From the NCBI RefSeq assembly GCF_017161405.1, contig NZ_CP071051.1, positions 2,728,001 through 2,792,000 on the forward strand: DNA of 64,000 nt. Reading direction: 5' to 3'. The number at the start of each line of letters is the position of its first letter. Position 1 is the stretch's first letter. Origin of the DNA: Leucobacter sp. CX169 (lineage in GTDB: Bacteria > Actinomycetota > Actinomycetes > Actinomycetales > Microbacteriaceae). This document shows, piece after piece, positions 16,449 to 25,806 of the stretch. The translations under genes were made by a program, and so were the position numbers. The notes under the pieces are model-generated. The model saw nothing but the letters and a program-made list of their open reading frames with translations, did no database searches and was not told the origin of the DNA.

Positions 16449-17099
16449 GTGCCGCGCAAGTCCGTGTTCCTCGAGGCGCTCGGGCCGGACGCCGCGCGCC
16501 TGCGGCCAGAGGTATACGAGTACGTCGCGGGGCCGGCCGCGACGCCCCAGTCCACGGGCGCTCATGGAGTCGGCGAGGGGGTCTTCGAGATCGCCGGGGC
16601 GCGGTTTGGGCGCCTGATGGCGCTTTTTCGCCCGTTCGTGGGGCGAGACCTGCTCATGACCCGGATCGACCGAAACGTGCCGTTCACGATCGTCAACACT
16701 CCGGCCGTGGGCGCCGACGGGCGGATGCGGCTCGAGGCGCTGCGCACGTTCCACTTCTCGGATGGTCCGCAGCAGTTTCGCGACGTGCTCGAGGCGGGTG
16801 ACTCCCCCGGCACACTCATCAACTACCTCGGCGCATCGAGGCGGCTCTGCCTCGTCTTGACCTGCGTGGCATCGCCGCAGGGCAACCTGGTGATTTCTTC
16901 GCGAAGCACCCATGTACGCGTAGGCGGCACGCGGATGCGGCTGCCTCGGCTCCTCGGGGTCAGCGCACACGTGGAGGACGGGTACGACTCGAAGCGTCAT
17001 CGGCGGACGATCGACGTCGTCATCAAGAACCCGATCGTGGGCGTCGTGATGCAGTACCGCGGCTGGTTTCAGTACCGCTACGTCGACGGACGTTCGTAG
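16449..17099 (+). CDS. DUF4166 domain protein
   Basis: A 216-residue protein. The pattern of an N-terminal FLEALGPDAARLRPEVYEYVAG segment, a central region of beta strands and a conserved end (NPIVGVVMQYRGWFQYRY) matches DUF4166, which is often found alone or fused to saccharopine dehydrogenase-like proteins. No biochemical role is known to me. The GTG start abuts the stop of the upstream lipoprotein gene without any gap, so translation is probably coupled. Confidence 0.75.
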   Translation: MPRKSVFLEALGPDAARLRPEVYEYVAGPAATPQSTGAHGVGEGVFEIAGARFGRLMALFRPFVGRDLLMTRIDRNVPFTIVNTPAVGADGRMRLEALRTFHFSDGPQQFRDVLEAGDSPGTLINYLGASRRLCLVLTCVASPQGNLVISSRSTHVRVGGTRMRLPRLLGVSAHVEDGYDSKRHRRTIDVVIKNPIVGVVMQYRGWFQYRYVDGRS

Positions 17100-17115
17100 C
17101 CGCCCAGAATTACTT

Positions 17116-18480
17116 CTATGGGTGCAGCGCCTCCAACAGGTCGTCAACGTACCGCGGGAAGCTCGCGTACTGTTCAATGACCGATGCTCGACGATCGCGA
17201 GCAGCATCCGTCTCACCCTGAGCGACCTCAAGCGCTCGCCCGGCCAGCTCGTCGTCCGTTTCGCAGAACGTTCCGACCTCTTCGAACACCGATCGAAGAC
17301 TCTGCAAGCCCAGATCACCCGGAGCAGCAACGAACGGCATTCCGCGACGGGCGGCATCGACCGCGGTGGTCGGGCCGGGATCCTGCCGGGAGGTGAGCAG
17401 ATAGACGTCGGCGTTGTCGTACCAGGCCGCTGCATCGGCACGGAACCCGGGGAGCATCAACGGCAGCCCATCCGCGATCGCGCTGTCGGCAATGCCGCGC
17501 GCCCACGCGCTGAGCTCGCCCAGCCAGATGAACCCGGCCGCCGGCTCCCGCGCACGGATGGCCTGTGCCGCAGCGACAAACCGGTCGAACCCCTTCCGGC
17601 TGTCGGCGTACCCGGCTCCAAGAAAGATCGGGTGGGACGACCCCAGGGAGGCACTGATTCGGTCGCGCACTCGCGCAGTGCTTTGTGGCCCGACGGATAC
17701 GTGCAGCAGCCCCGGCTGGATCGAAACTACGCGTGACCGGGGAAGCCGACCAATGAGTCCACTGGCGATGTTCGGAAACGACGCCACGACGAGAGGCGAC
17801 CGTCCCACGTCCTCGATCAACCCCTCACGCATCAAGAACTCCGGCATCTCATGGACAAGAATGCCGCCCGGCAGATCGGAGCCCAGCGCCACGCGCACCG
17901 GAGCGCTCAGCGCGGTGTTTCCCACAACAAATGTCTCGGGCGCCAGTGCGTGCCCGAGGCCAGCAATGTCGTACCCCTCGGCAAGAATCAACGTGGGGCC
18001 TACGGCTGTGTACGCCGGGAGAAGAGGTCCCGCGCGAAGCAGCAAGATGACGGGCGAGTACCCACGCGCGCGCAGATGTCGAGCGATTTCCAATAGCAGT
18101 AGCGGTGCCCCGGCCTGCTGCGCGTCATTCCCAATGAGCACGACCGGGTTACTCAGGCCGGCAAGAGCCTGCCGCATCGCGTCTCGGCTTTCGCTCGCCG
18201 AATACTCCCGAGGTAGAGGCAAAAATCCGGCCTCGCGGCCCTCTTCGAGGTAGTGCCGAAGCGCGCCACCCGCTTCGAGCGGCAAGTACGTACTCGCGTA
18301 GAAATTGGCGTCAAATCCGGGGCCTGGTGAGCGCCGCTCGCCATCTCCGAAGTCCACGAAATGCTGCCAAGGGTCGGTCCCCGCGGTATCGGGGTAGGTG
18401 GCGCGGTACCAATTCGCGTCGAAGAACTCCTGCCCGGCGAGAATAGCTCCGGGAGTCGTGGAAGGATCGTCGTTGGTCAC
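17116..18480 (-). CDS. Glycosyltransferase, GT-B fold (GT4-like)
   Basis: A 454-residue protein. Two short N-terminal repeats (FDANWYRATYPD...HFVDFGDGE; FDANFYASTY...HYLEEGREAG, about residues 19-90) are the kind found before surface-glycan glycosyltransferases and RgpF proteins. The C-terminal half has the GT4-like donor domain: FLGAGYADSRKGFDRFVAAAQ, then WLGELSAW, and YLLTSRQDPGPTTAVDAARRGMP with the E/D-rich nucleotide-sugar site. The GTG start is 6 nt from TATTCT on the same strand, so it is probably leaderless. It is divergent from the acyltransferase gene and belongs to the surface polysaccharide cluster. Confidence 0.8.
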   Translation of the reverse strand: MTNDDPSTTPGAILAGQEFFDANWYRATYPDTAGTDPWQHFVDFGDGERRSPGPGFDANFYASTYLPLEAGGALRHYLEEGREAGFLPLPREYSASESRDAMRQALAGLSNPVVLIGNDAQQAGAPLLLLEIARHLRARGYSPVILLLRAGPLLPAYTAVGPTLILAEGYDIAGLGHALAPETFVVGNTALSAPVRVALGSDLPGGILVHEMPEFLMREGLIEDVGRSPLVVASFPNIASGLIGRLPRSRVVSIQPGLLHVSVGPQSTARVRDRISASLGSSHPIFLGAGYADSRKGFDRFVAAAQAIRAREPAAGFIWLGELSAWARGIADSAIADGLPLMLPGFRADAAAWYDNADVYLLTSRQDPGPTTAVDAARRGMPFVAAPGDLGLQSLRSVFEEVGTFCETDDELAGRALEVAQGETDAARDRRASVIEQYASFPRYVDDLLEALHP

Positions 18481-18516
18481 TGGACAAGAATACTGGACGG
18501 TGGCTAGCCTAAGCAG

Positions 18517-19218
18517 ATGCTGCAGAGTTCAACCGGTTTCTTGCCGAGCCGGATGCTTTGCTACGGCGCGGGCGGCACCGGGTCGCAGGTGGCTTTCGAC
18601 CTGCAACACCAGGCGGGACCCGGAATCGAGTTCATGGGATACATCGATGACGTGCGCGATCCGCGACGCATCGTCGAACCGGGACTCCCGATCTACTCGT
18701 TCGCAGAGGCCCTCACGCTCGAGGATGTCGGCGTGGTGCTCTCGGTCCACGACCCAGCATTGCGGCGCACGCTATACCAACGGTTGTTGGACCATGGCGT
18801 CCCGATCCTGGGCTCTCGAGGCCTACCCCACCTGGTGCACCCGCAGGCGGTCGTCGGCACCGGATCCTTCATCTCGAGCACGACCCGGCTCGCATTGTCG
18901 ACGCGGCTCGGAGACGGCGTCATCGGGCTCGCGGACATGATCGCTCACGACGTCACCGTCGGCGACTTTTCCACCCTCGCGTTCGGCTCGCGGGTGCTCG
19001 GGCATGTGCAGATCGGACGCGACGTCTTCATCGGGGCCGGAGCAATCATCAAGAACGGCACGATCAATCGCCCCCTGGTGATCGGGGACGGGGCCCGCGT
19101 CGATGCCGGGGCCATCGTCGGCAGGGACGTCCGGCCAGGGCAGACGGTCTCGGGACCAGGCGCGCTCTCCATTCGCCGCTGGAGCGAGATCCTCGCCGCG
19201 CGCCCGGTTCGCGCGTGA
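18517..19218 (+). CDS. NeuD-type sugar O-acyltransferase (left-handed beta-helix)
   Basis: A 233-residue protein with an N-terminal Rossmann-like region (LCYGAGGTGSQVAFDL). A hexapeptide-repeat left-handed beta-helix follows (about 100-215: VVGTGSFISSTTRLALSTRLGDGV, IGRDVFIGAGAIIKNGT, VIGDGARVDAGAIVGRDV). This is the layout of NeuD/PglD acyltransferases, which acetylate amino sugars. The next gene, a DegT aminotransferase, overlaps by 4 bp, so the pair probably makes and acylates an amino sugar. The start is 6 nt after TAGCCT, leaderless style. Confidence 0.82.
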   Translation: MLQSSTGFLPSRMLCYGAGGTGSQVAFDLQHQAGPGIEFMGYIDDVRDPRRIVEPGLPIYSFAEALTLEDVGVVLSVHDPALRRTLYQRLLDHGVPILGSRGLPHLVHPQAVVGTGSFISSTTRLALSTRLGDGVIGLADMIAHDVTVGDFSTLAFGSRVLGHVQIGRDVFIGAGAIIKNGTINRPLVIGDGARVDAGAIVGRDVRPGQTVSGPGALSIRRWSEILAARPVRA

Positions 19219-20315
19219 TCACTCTGGGGCAGCCGGTTGCTCCCGACCTCGCGATCCTGCACCAGCTCATCGGTGCCATCACCGCGTCAGGTCGATGGAC
19301 GAACGGTGGAGCCACGGTTCGCGAACTCGAGCACGTCCTCTCGCAGGATCTCGGCAGCGCCTGCGCCCTGACCACCGCGTCGGGAACCACCGCTCTGACG
19401 CTGGCGCTGCTCGCGTGCGATCTCCCGCGCGGCGGCGAGGTCATCACAAGTCCTCTCACCTTCCCGGCGACCGTGCACGCTATTGAAGCGGCTGGGCTTG
19501 TCCCCGTCTTCGCCGGAGTCGATCCGGTGACATTGAACCTTGCCGCCGATGCCGCGTGCCTGGCGATTGGGCCGCGCACCGTCGCGATCCTGCCGGTGCA
19601 TCTCTTCGGGATCGCGGCCGATCCCGAGTTCGACGACATCGCAGCGGCCGCCGGACTCGCCATTGTCTACGATGCTGCGCACGCGTATGGCCTCCCCGGG
19701 ATCAGTGCGCGCGGCTCGGCTGCGGCGTACTCGCTTCACGCCACAAAGCTCATGCACACGGGCGAGGGCGGTTTGGTGACGACCAGCGATCCTGAATTCG
19801 CGGAGCGCTTGTCCCTCGCCCGCAATTTCGGACTCGTGGGCGACCGTGCGCTCACCCCGGGCACCAACGGAAAGCTGTCAGAGCTCAGCGCGGCGCTCGG
19901 CTTGGCCGTGCACGCCGGGTTGGCGAGGGAGATCCAGTCCAGGCGGGCCACGCGCGACGCGTACCAAGGAGTGGTGGAAGCGTCAGAGCGAGTTCGCCCG
20001 CACGCGCCTGGCTGCCCCCGAGCCCTCGTGATGGAAGCGATTCGCTGTGATCCTGACGACCAGGAACAGCTGCTCGCAGATCTCGCACAGCGAGGAATCG
20101 CTGGGCGACGGTTTCCTGCGCTGACGGCAGAGAACCAGCGATACTCGCGGGTTCCTCTGATCGGCGGCGAACGGGCGGATCTCGATCGGGTAGCGGCGAG
20201 TGTGCTGGCGATCCCGCTGCACGGTCGCGTCACACAGCAGGCGATCGACGCCGTGGCGCACGCTGTCCGCGCGGCTCCGATGCTTACTCAGGACGCCTCG
20301 CTGGCACCAATCTAA
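19215..20315 (+). CDS. DegT/DnrJ/EryC1/StrS-family sugar aminotransferase
   Basis: A 366-residue PLP enzyme. The expected PLP lysine is K178 in SLHATKLMHTGEGGLVTT, and the typical N-terminal region (ASGTTALTLALLA; GGEVITSPLTFPATVHAIEAAG) and DAAHAYG are present. The family transfers an amino group to keto-sugar nucleotides during biosynthesis of surface or antibiotic sugars. It starts inside the stop of the NeuD-like gene (GTGA overlap). Context suggests an acylated amino sugar for a surface glycan. Confidence 0.87.
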   Translation: MITLGQPVAPDLAILHQLIGAITASGRWTNGGATVRELEHVLSQDLGSACALTTASGTTALTLALLACDLPRGGEVITSPLTFPATVHAIEAAGLVPVFAGVDPVTLNLAADAACLAIGPRTVAILPVHLFGIAADPEFDDIAAAAGLAIVYDAAHAYGLPGISARGSAAAYSLHATKLMHTGEGGLVTTSDPEFAERLSLARNFGLVGDRALTPGTNGKLSELSAALGLAVHAGLAREIQSRRATRDAYQGVVEASERVRPHAPGCPRALVMEAIRCDPDDQEQLLADLAQRGIAGRRFPALTAENQRYSRVPLIGGERADLDRVAASVLAIPLHGRVTQQAIDAVAHAVRAAPMLTQDASLAPI

Positions 20316-20445
20316 TGTTGTACTCAGTTGGAGCAAATTCGACTACGCTCATCTACGCACCTTTCACGTGAAGCGTCGACGATTCGGGCCGTCGGCATCC
20401 GCGAGAAGGAGCATTCTCCGTTCCTTGGTGTGAGGTATCCCCGCA

Positions 20446-22935
20446 ATGAAGCCCCCTGCGCTCGACTCCGTGCCCGAACCCGCGCGCCGCTGGGTCTCGG
20501 GCTTGTCGGCCGACAACGACGCTCTCCGCGCTGATATCGACGCCCTCCACGCCTCGCTCGATGCCGCACACGCCGAGTTGGAGGCAGTACGCGCTCAGCG
20601 GGCAATGCAGGAAGCACAAGCTTCGGTCGAAGCGGCGGAGCACGTGAGCGAGGTAGCAGGACTGCGCGCCCAACTGGGCGCACTCGAGCGAGCCGCGCGC
20701 GAGTCCGATGCGGCCCGCGAAGCCCAGGCCTATCGAGACGAGGTCGAACGCCGTGCCCGAGAGCTGAGCGAGTCCGCCCTGCGGGACTTCTCGACCTCGG
20801 TGCATCAGATCGCGCACGATATCGAGGGAGCACGGATCCGGCACGCGCACCACGCAGCGCACTTGCAGGCCGAGATCGAGGCGCTCCATCGCACGCTGTC
20901 CTGGCGTGTCACCCAGCCGCTGAGGGCAGTGCGCCGGGCGTGGAACGCGAGCATCAGCACGATCTCGCGCGGGCGCTGGCAGTTCGCCGTCGCGCGCACG
21001 GTGGCCCCACCCGCCGCCACAGCCATCCCAGCACCAGTGCCGATCCTGCCGAATGAGTTGCTGTTGGACCCGGATCACTATCGGCGCTGCTACCCCAGCC
21101 TGGATCTCTTCGACGACCTCGAGTTGCACGCGCACTATGTGCAATTCGGTCGGGCGGAAGGTCGCACCTCGCTCTCGCCTCTGCGCAGCGCCATCGTCGT
21201 CAGACGAGACCTAGATGCGGATCGGGAGAACGTGCTTGTGCTCGTGCTCGGGGATCTCTCGCCCGACGTCGGCAGTGAGTGCGTCTCTATCGTGGAACAG
21301 CTCTCCCGGACCAACAATGTCGTTGTCGTCGTAGACTCCGATGCGCCACAGATCGTTTGGGGAGCGGTTGAGCCCAGCATGCTGGTGGTGCTCGGAAGCC
21401 GAATGGGCCTCGTGGAAGATGATTTGCGCGCCTTCGCCGCGGAGATCGCGGCAGCGACCACGCCTCAGTACGCACTCACCCTCGCAGCGTCTCAACACCC
21501 AGTCGCCACCGCGCTCACGCACGAGGGTGTTCCTGTGGCTAACGTTCACGGGGCGGCTGGACCGCCCCCGCGACGCGACGCGACACAGGCAGACCGTTTC
21601 TCCTACGCCGCGACGGCCGAGGCGCTGGGACTTCGTGCCGCGCGCGCAGCGGCCCGAAGCGACGAGGACCTGGCGGTGCTGCTCGGCCCGGGCGGCTTCG
21701 ACGCCGCCTACGCGACCGGCGACTCGGGGAACGACCGCGCCCAACTTGCACAGGACTATCTCCGGCAGATTCGTGCACTGACGCCGCTCCGGAGGCCGAC
21801 CGGACCCGTCGGCCTGATCCGGCCCCGCGCGGGGTTTCACCCGCTGGCATACGCCGAGTCAGCACCCAACTTTCCCGACGACGGGCGCGATCCTCTCGCC
21901 CACTATCTGCAGAACGGCGAGCCGGCCGGCCGGTGGAGCCGGCGACTCATCCGCCCCACGGAGCCGTGCGCCGTCGCAGAGACGGACCTGCGCGTCTTGA
22001 TCCATGGGCACTTCTTCTACCCGGGCCTTGCGGTCGAGCTGCTCGATCTGCTCGCGATGAACTCGCGGCCAAGGACACTCGCCTTGACGACCCACTCACC
22101 CGATGCCGCACGCGAGCTCGAAGAGATACTCCGCGCCCACCCAGCTGGTGGGAGATCGAACGTCTTTGTGGTGCCCAACCGCGGCAGAAACCTCTCGGCA
22201 CTCTTGAGTGGACCGGTGGCCACGTTGGCGCGCGAGCATGACCTTGTCCTCCACGTACACGGCAAGCGCAGCCCGCATGCCCCGACCGACGTCGGCGAGC
22301 AGTGGCGTCGGCACATGTGGACGCATCTCGTCGGCGACGGTACTGCGTTTGCAGATCAGATTGTCGCAGATTTCTCGGCGTCCCCCACCCTCGGGCTGGT
22401 TGCCCCCGAGGATCGTCGCCTGCCCGATTGGGATGGAAATCGCGAGTTTGTGCCTGACTGGCTGGGGCGTTTAGCTCCCGAACTCTCGACGAGAATCGAC
22501 GTTCCCACGCACTTCGATTTCCCGGTCGGTGCCATGTTTTGGGCACGCTCCAAGGCGCTCGGACCGTTCCTGGACATGAATCTCTCCGAGGGCGACTTCC
22601 CGGAAGAGCCGCTCCCGGTAGACGGCACATCACTCCATGCGCTCGAACGCCTCATCCCGCTGGTCATCGAGCATCAAGGCTATGAGTTTGCGAAAACGCA
22701 TCTTGGCCCGCTGCCCGCTGAGGGAACCACGTCCCTACGCCGCCCGAACCTCGATCTCGCCGACGGCGGCGCCCTCCGCGCCGAACACGAGGGCGTGGTT
22801 CGCGACCTTGTCCGTAAAGAAACGGTCATGGCTGACCACGACGACCGCCCCGGGGAAGTGCACGAGCGCGCGCTCCATCACCTGCGTGCTCGCGAGGTCC
22901 AGGTGGTTCGTGGGCTCGTCGAGCAGCAGCACTGA
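20446..22935 (+). CDS. RgpF-type rhamnan synthesis / glycosyltransferase protein, abnormal 3' end
   Basis: An 829-residue frame. Residues 15-150 form a long coiled coil (ADIDALHASLDAAHAELEAV, EAAEHVSEVAGLRAQLG). A spacer has FDDLELHAHYVQFGRAEG-type repeats. The C-terminal RgpF domain (about 500-760) carries LRVLIHGHFFYPGLAVELLDLL, NRGRNLSALL, HVHGKRSPH, GLVAPEDRR and FPVGAMFWAR. Such proteins help to build rhamnose-rich surface polysaccharide. The recognisable domain ends near 22720. The last 66 codons (22735-22935) are antisense to the end of the ABC-F gene and look like read-through, so the native stop has probably been lost. Confidence 0.8.
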   Translation: MKPPALDSVPEPARRWVSGLSADNDALRADIDALHASLDAAHAELEAVRAQRAMQEAQASVEAAEHVSEVAGLRAQLGALERAARESDAAREAQAYRDEVERRARELSESALRDFSTSVHQIAHDIEGARIRHAHHAAHLQAEIEALHRTLSWRVTQPLRAVRRAWNASISTISRGRWQFAVARTVAPPAATAIPAPVPILPNELLLDPDHYRRCYPSLDLFDDLELHAHYVQFGRAEGRTSLSPLRSAIVVRRDLDADRENVLVLVLGDLSPDVGSECVSIVEQLSRTNNVVVVVDSDAPQIVWGAVEPSMLVVLGSRMGLVEDDLRAFAAEIAAATTPQYALTLAASQHPVATALTHEGVPVANVHGAAGPPPRRDATQADRFSYAATAEALGLRAARAAARSDEDLAVLLGPGGFDAAYATGDSGNDRAQLAQDYLRQIRALTPLRRPTGPVGLIRPRAGFHPLAYAESAPNFPDDGRDPLAHYLQNGEPAGRWSRRLIRPTEPCAVAETDLRVLIHGHFFYPGLAVELLDLLAMNSRPRTLALTTHSPDAARELEEILRAHPAGGRSNVFVVPNRGRNLSALLSGPVATLAREHDLVLHVHGKRSPHAPTDVGEQWRRHMWTHLVGDGTAFADQIVADFSASPTLGLVAPEDRRLPDWDGNREFVPDWLGRLAPELSTRIDVPTHFDFPVGAMFWARSKALGPFLDMNLSEGDFPEEPLPVDGTSLHALERLIPLVIEHQGYEFAKTHLGPLPAEGTTSLRRPNLDLADGGALRAEHEGVVRDLVRKETVMADHDDRPGEVHERALHHLRAREVQVVRGLVEQQH

Positions 22936-24321
22936 GGCGCCGGACAAGAGGCACTGCGCCATTGCCACGCGGGCGCGCTGGCCGCCCGAAAGCTCGCGGA
23001 TCCGCTTCTTGAGGTCGGCCTCAGAGAACTGGAACATCGAAAGAAAGCGCCCCACTGACTTCCGCGTCGCCGTCAGCGCGAGGCTATCGGGCATCGCGTT
23101 CACGGAGTGCGTGACGGTGTCGTCTGGGTCGAGATCTTCGAGCACCTGGTTGTACGAGACGACCTTCGCGCCTGACGCCCAGGCAACGTCGCCGGCGTCG
23201 GCCTGCTCTTCGCCGGTCAGCACGCGCAGCAGGGTGCTCTTGCCCGAGCCGTTCGCGCCGAGCACGACGATCCGGTTGCCCCGGCGCACCTCAAAGCTGA
23301 GACCCTCGAACAAGAGATGCTCGCCGTACGCCTTGCCCAGCCCGTTCACGCGGCACAGCACGTCCTTGACGTGCAGCCCGCCGTAGATCTCGGTGATGAT
23401 CTGGTCAACCGGGCGGGGCGCGCGCGACTTCTTGATGTTCGAGAGCTGCTTGCCCAGCTTCTTGCTCCCGCCCTTCGCCGCCTCGCGTCGGTCGGCGATG
23501 CCCTCGGCTTCGAAGGCGAGCAGCTCGGACTCATGCACGAACTGCGACTCGAGCGTCTTCAGCCGGAACTGCTTCTCAATGATGTACGCGCCGAAGTTCC
23601 CGGAGTACTCGTGCAGGTGGTAATTCTCGACCTCGATGATGCGGTTCGCCACCGCGTCGAGGAACTTGCGGTCGTGCGACACGATGATCGCGGCGCCCTT
23701 AAAGTCGCGGAACCAGGATTCGAGCCACTCGACGCCAGCGACATCGAGGAAGTTGGTCGGCTCGTCCAGCAGCAGCACGTCGGGGTCTTCGAGCAGGATC
23801 TTCGCGAGGGCGGCGCGGTTGCGCCACCCTCCCGAAAGCTGATCGATGGAGCAGACCCGTCGCGCCTCATCAAACCCGAGGGTCGTGAGCGCCTGGTCGA
23901 TCTTGCGGTGATAGTCCCAGCCGTCGAGCCGGTCCATCTCGGTGAACAACTCGGACTGGCGGTGGATGAGCTCGTCGAAGTCGGCGGGCATCGCGGCGAT
24001 TGCCGCCTCGATCTCGGCGAGCTCCTTCTCGACGGCGTGCACCTCGTCGAAGAGCCCGTCGAGCACCTCGGTGATCGTCGCCTGGCCGTTGAGCTCAGAG
24101 AACTGCGAGAAGTACCCGATCCGGGTGCCGGCGTCGACACTCACGGTGCCTGAGTCGGGCTGTACCTGGTCGAGCACCAGCTTCAGCAGCGTCGTCTTGC
24201 CCGATCCGTTGCGACCGATGAGCCCGACGCGATCCTTATCTTCGAGGCGGAAGAACGCCTCGCGCAGGATCTGCGCGTTCTCGTAGCGGACGCTGACGTC
24301 ATTGAGTCTGACGAGGCTCAT
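22735..24321 (-). CDS. ABC-F family ATPase
   Basis: A 528-residue soluble protein with two ABC domains and no membrane segments. P-loops are GRNGSGKT (36-43) and GANGSGKS (about 354); signatures are LSGGWRNRAALA and LSGGQRARVAMA; Walker B motifs are VLLLDEPTNFLD and VLLLDEPTNHLD. An arm-like linker rich in charged residues lies between them (about 240-310). ABC-F proteins act on ribosomes in translation control or antibiotic protection; this one is of the general housekeeping type. Its 3' end overlaps the convergent RgpF frame by 201 bp, and no terminator is visible between the two. Confidence 0.87.
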   Translation of the reverse strand: MSLVRLNDVSVRYENAQILREAFFRLEDKDRVGLIGRNGSGKTTLLKLVLDQVQPDSGTVSVDAGTRIGYFSQFSELNGQATITEVLDGLFDEVHAVEKELAEIEAAIAAMPADFDELIHRQSELFTEMDRLDGWDYHRKIDQALTTLGFDEARRVCSIDQLSGGWRNRAALAKILLEDPDVLLLDEPTNFLDVAGVEWLESWFRDFKGAAIIVSHDRKFLDAVANRIIEVENYHLHEYSGNFGAYIIEKQFRLKTLESQFVHESELLAFEAEGIADRREAAKGGSKKLGKQLSNIKKSRAPRPVDQIITEIYGGLHVKDVLCRVNGLGKAYGEHLLFEGLSFEVRRGNRIVVLGANGSGKSTLLRVLTGEEQADAGDVAWASGAKVVSYNQVLEDLDPDDTVTHSVNAMPDSLALTATRKSVGRFLSMFQFSEADLKKRIRELSGGQRARVAMAQCLLSGASVLLLDEPTNHLDLASTQVMERALVHFPGAVVVVSHDRFFTDKVANHALVFGAEGAAVGEIEVRAA

Positions 24322-24366
24322 GCAGTGTTCTCCCTTAAGAAATTGATCGAAAGTATGTGGCGCGGG

Positions 24367-25653
24367 CTACGGTTTCGGCAGCGAGTGCTGCGCTACGACG
24401 TCGCCCTCGAGCGGGTCGATGTCCTCGTCTGCCTCGTCCTGCGCCTGCGCGCCGAGCTTGCCCCGCGTGAGCCTGTTGACGATCATCGCGAGGGCCCCGT
24501 CACCGGTGACGTTGGTCGCGGTGCCGAAGCTGTCGAGGGCGATGTACGCGGCGAACATGAGGCCCACCTCGATGTCGCCAAAGCCGAGCATCTGCACGAG
24601 CAGCCCAGCGGCGGCGGCGATCGCGCCGCCAGGGACGCCGGGGGCCGCAATCATCATCACGCCGAGCATGAGGATGAACGGGAAGTAACTCGCGAACGAG
24701 ACGTCGCCGCCGGTAAGCAGCAGCACCGCGATCGAGAAACAGGTGATCTTCACCATCGAGCCGGACAGGTGAATCGTCGCGCACAGCGGTACGACGAAGC
24801 CGGCCACCGCATCGGCAACCCCGTTCTTCTTCGTCGAGGCCAACGTGACCGGGATGGTCGCCGCCGACGACGAGGTGCCGAGCGCCGTGAAGTATGCGTC
24901 GCGCATGTTCCACAGGGCCTTGAGCGGGTTTACGCCCGACATTGCGCCTGCGATCGAGTACTGCACGAGCAGCACGACGAGCGTCAGCCCGAACGAGACC
25001 AACACCACGACGACGAACTTCGTCACGACGGTGATGGCCGAGCCACTGGCCGAGAGGTCCATGAAGATGCCGAAGATGAACAGGGGGAGCGCCGGCACGA
25101 TCACGCGGCGGATGAGCGCCTCGATGATGGTGCGGAACTCGACGGCACCGCGGAAGATGACGCGGCTGCGGAAGCTGGTGAGGCCGATGCCAACGACGAA
25201 GGCGAGCACGAGGGCGCTCATGACGTCGATGACCGGCATCAGCACGATGGCCGTCGCGGAGTCGCTTCCGCCGGTGGTGAGGGTGATGTACGGCGAGAAG
25301 CCGGATCCGGAGCCCTCGCTCAGCGCTTCGAGCCCGCCGCCAGCCAGGCTCGGGGCGAAAAGCCACCGGCTGACGAAGTAGGCGAGGAGGCCGGCGAGGA
25401 CGGTCGAGCCGTAGGCGAGCGCGGCGGTGACTCCCAACCACTTACCGGCGCCCTTGCCGAGCTCGGCGATCGCCGGCGTCACGAGGCCGAGGATGATGAG
25501 GGGAACGGTGAAGCTCAGGAACCCGGAGAAGATCGAGTTGTAGGTCAGGAAGACGCCGCCGAGCCAGGTGGGCATGACCGGACCGGTCACGATTCCCAGG
25601 ACAATCGCGACGACGACCCAGACGAGCAAGGGCATTGAGCGCAAGAACTTCAT
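24367..25653 (-). CDS. Dicarboxylate/amino acid:cation symporter (DAACS family)
   Basis: A 428-residue membrane protein with about eight hydrophobic helices and the two re-entrant loops of the GltP/SstT/glutamate transporter fold. Family marks are the serine-rich LGTSSSAATIPVTL (first hairpin loop), VVPLCATIHLSGSM and the GVPGGAIAAAAG motif near the C-terminus. It imports glutamate, aspartate, serine or C4-dicarboxylates with sodium or protons. GAGGAG lies upstream of the ATG. It lies 45 bp downstream of the ABC-F start on the same strand and may be read before it in one message. The C-terminal tail is acidic and cytoplasmic. Confidence 0.88.
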   Translation of the reverse strand: MKFLRSMPLLVWVVVAIVLGIVTGPVMPTWLGGVFLTYNSIFSGFLSFTVPLIILGLVTPAIAELGKGAGKWLGVTAALAYGSTVLAGLLAYFVSRWLFAPSLAGGGLEALSEGSGSGFSPYITLTTGGSDSATAIVLMPVIDVMSALVLAFVVGIGLTSFRSRVIFRGAVEFRTIIEALIRRVIVPALPLFIFGIFMDLSASGSAITVVTKFVVVVLVSFGLTLVVLLVQYSIAGAMSGVNPLKALWNMRDAYFTALGTSSSAATIPVTLASTKKNGVADAVAGFVVPLCATIHLSGSMVKITCFSIAVLLLTGGDVSFASYFPFILMLGVMMIAAPGVPGGAIAAAAGLLVQMLGFGDIEVGLMFAAYIALDSFGTATNVTGDGALAMIVNRLTRGKLGAQAQDEADEDIDPLEGDVVAQHSLPKP

Positions 25654-25761
25654 GAGGCTCCTCAGCCCTAGATGCGGACGTCCCGCCGCTGCAGGCGCAC
25701 CCCATCGGGGCCACGCCCCATCGCGGAACGACTTAACCCTAACCCGCGCGCCGCCCGCGAA

Positions 25762-25799
25762 CGCAAGCGAGGCGGCCCCGAAGGACCACCCCGCTTGCG
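25762..25799 (-). terminator. Imperfect GC-rich hairpin after the LCP gene
   Basis: CGCAAGCGAGGCGG pairs with CCACCCCGCTTGCG with two mismatches. The hairpin lies 8 nt past the LCP stop on the minus strand. No clear T-run follows. Confidence 0.5.
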
Positions 25800-25806
25800 A
25801 TTCTGG

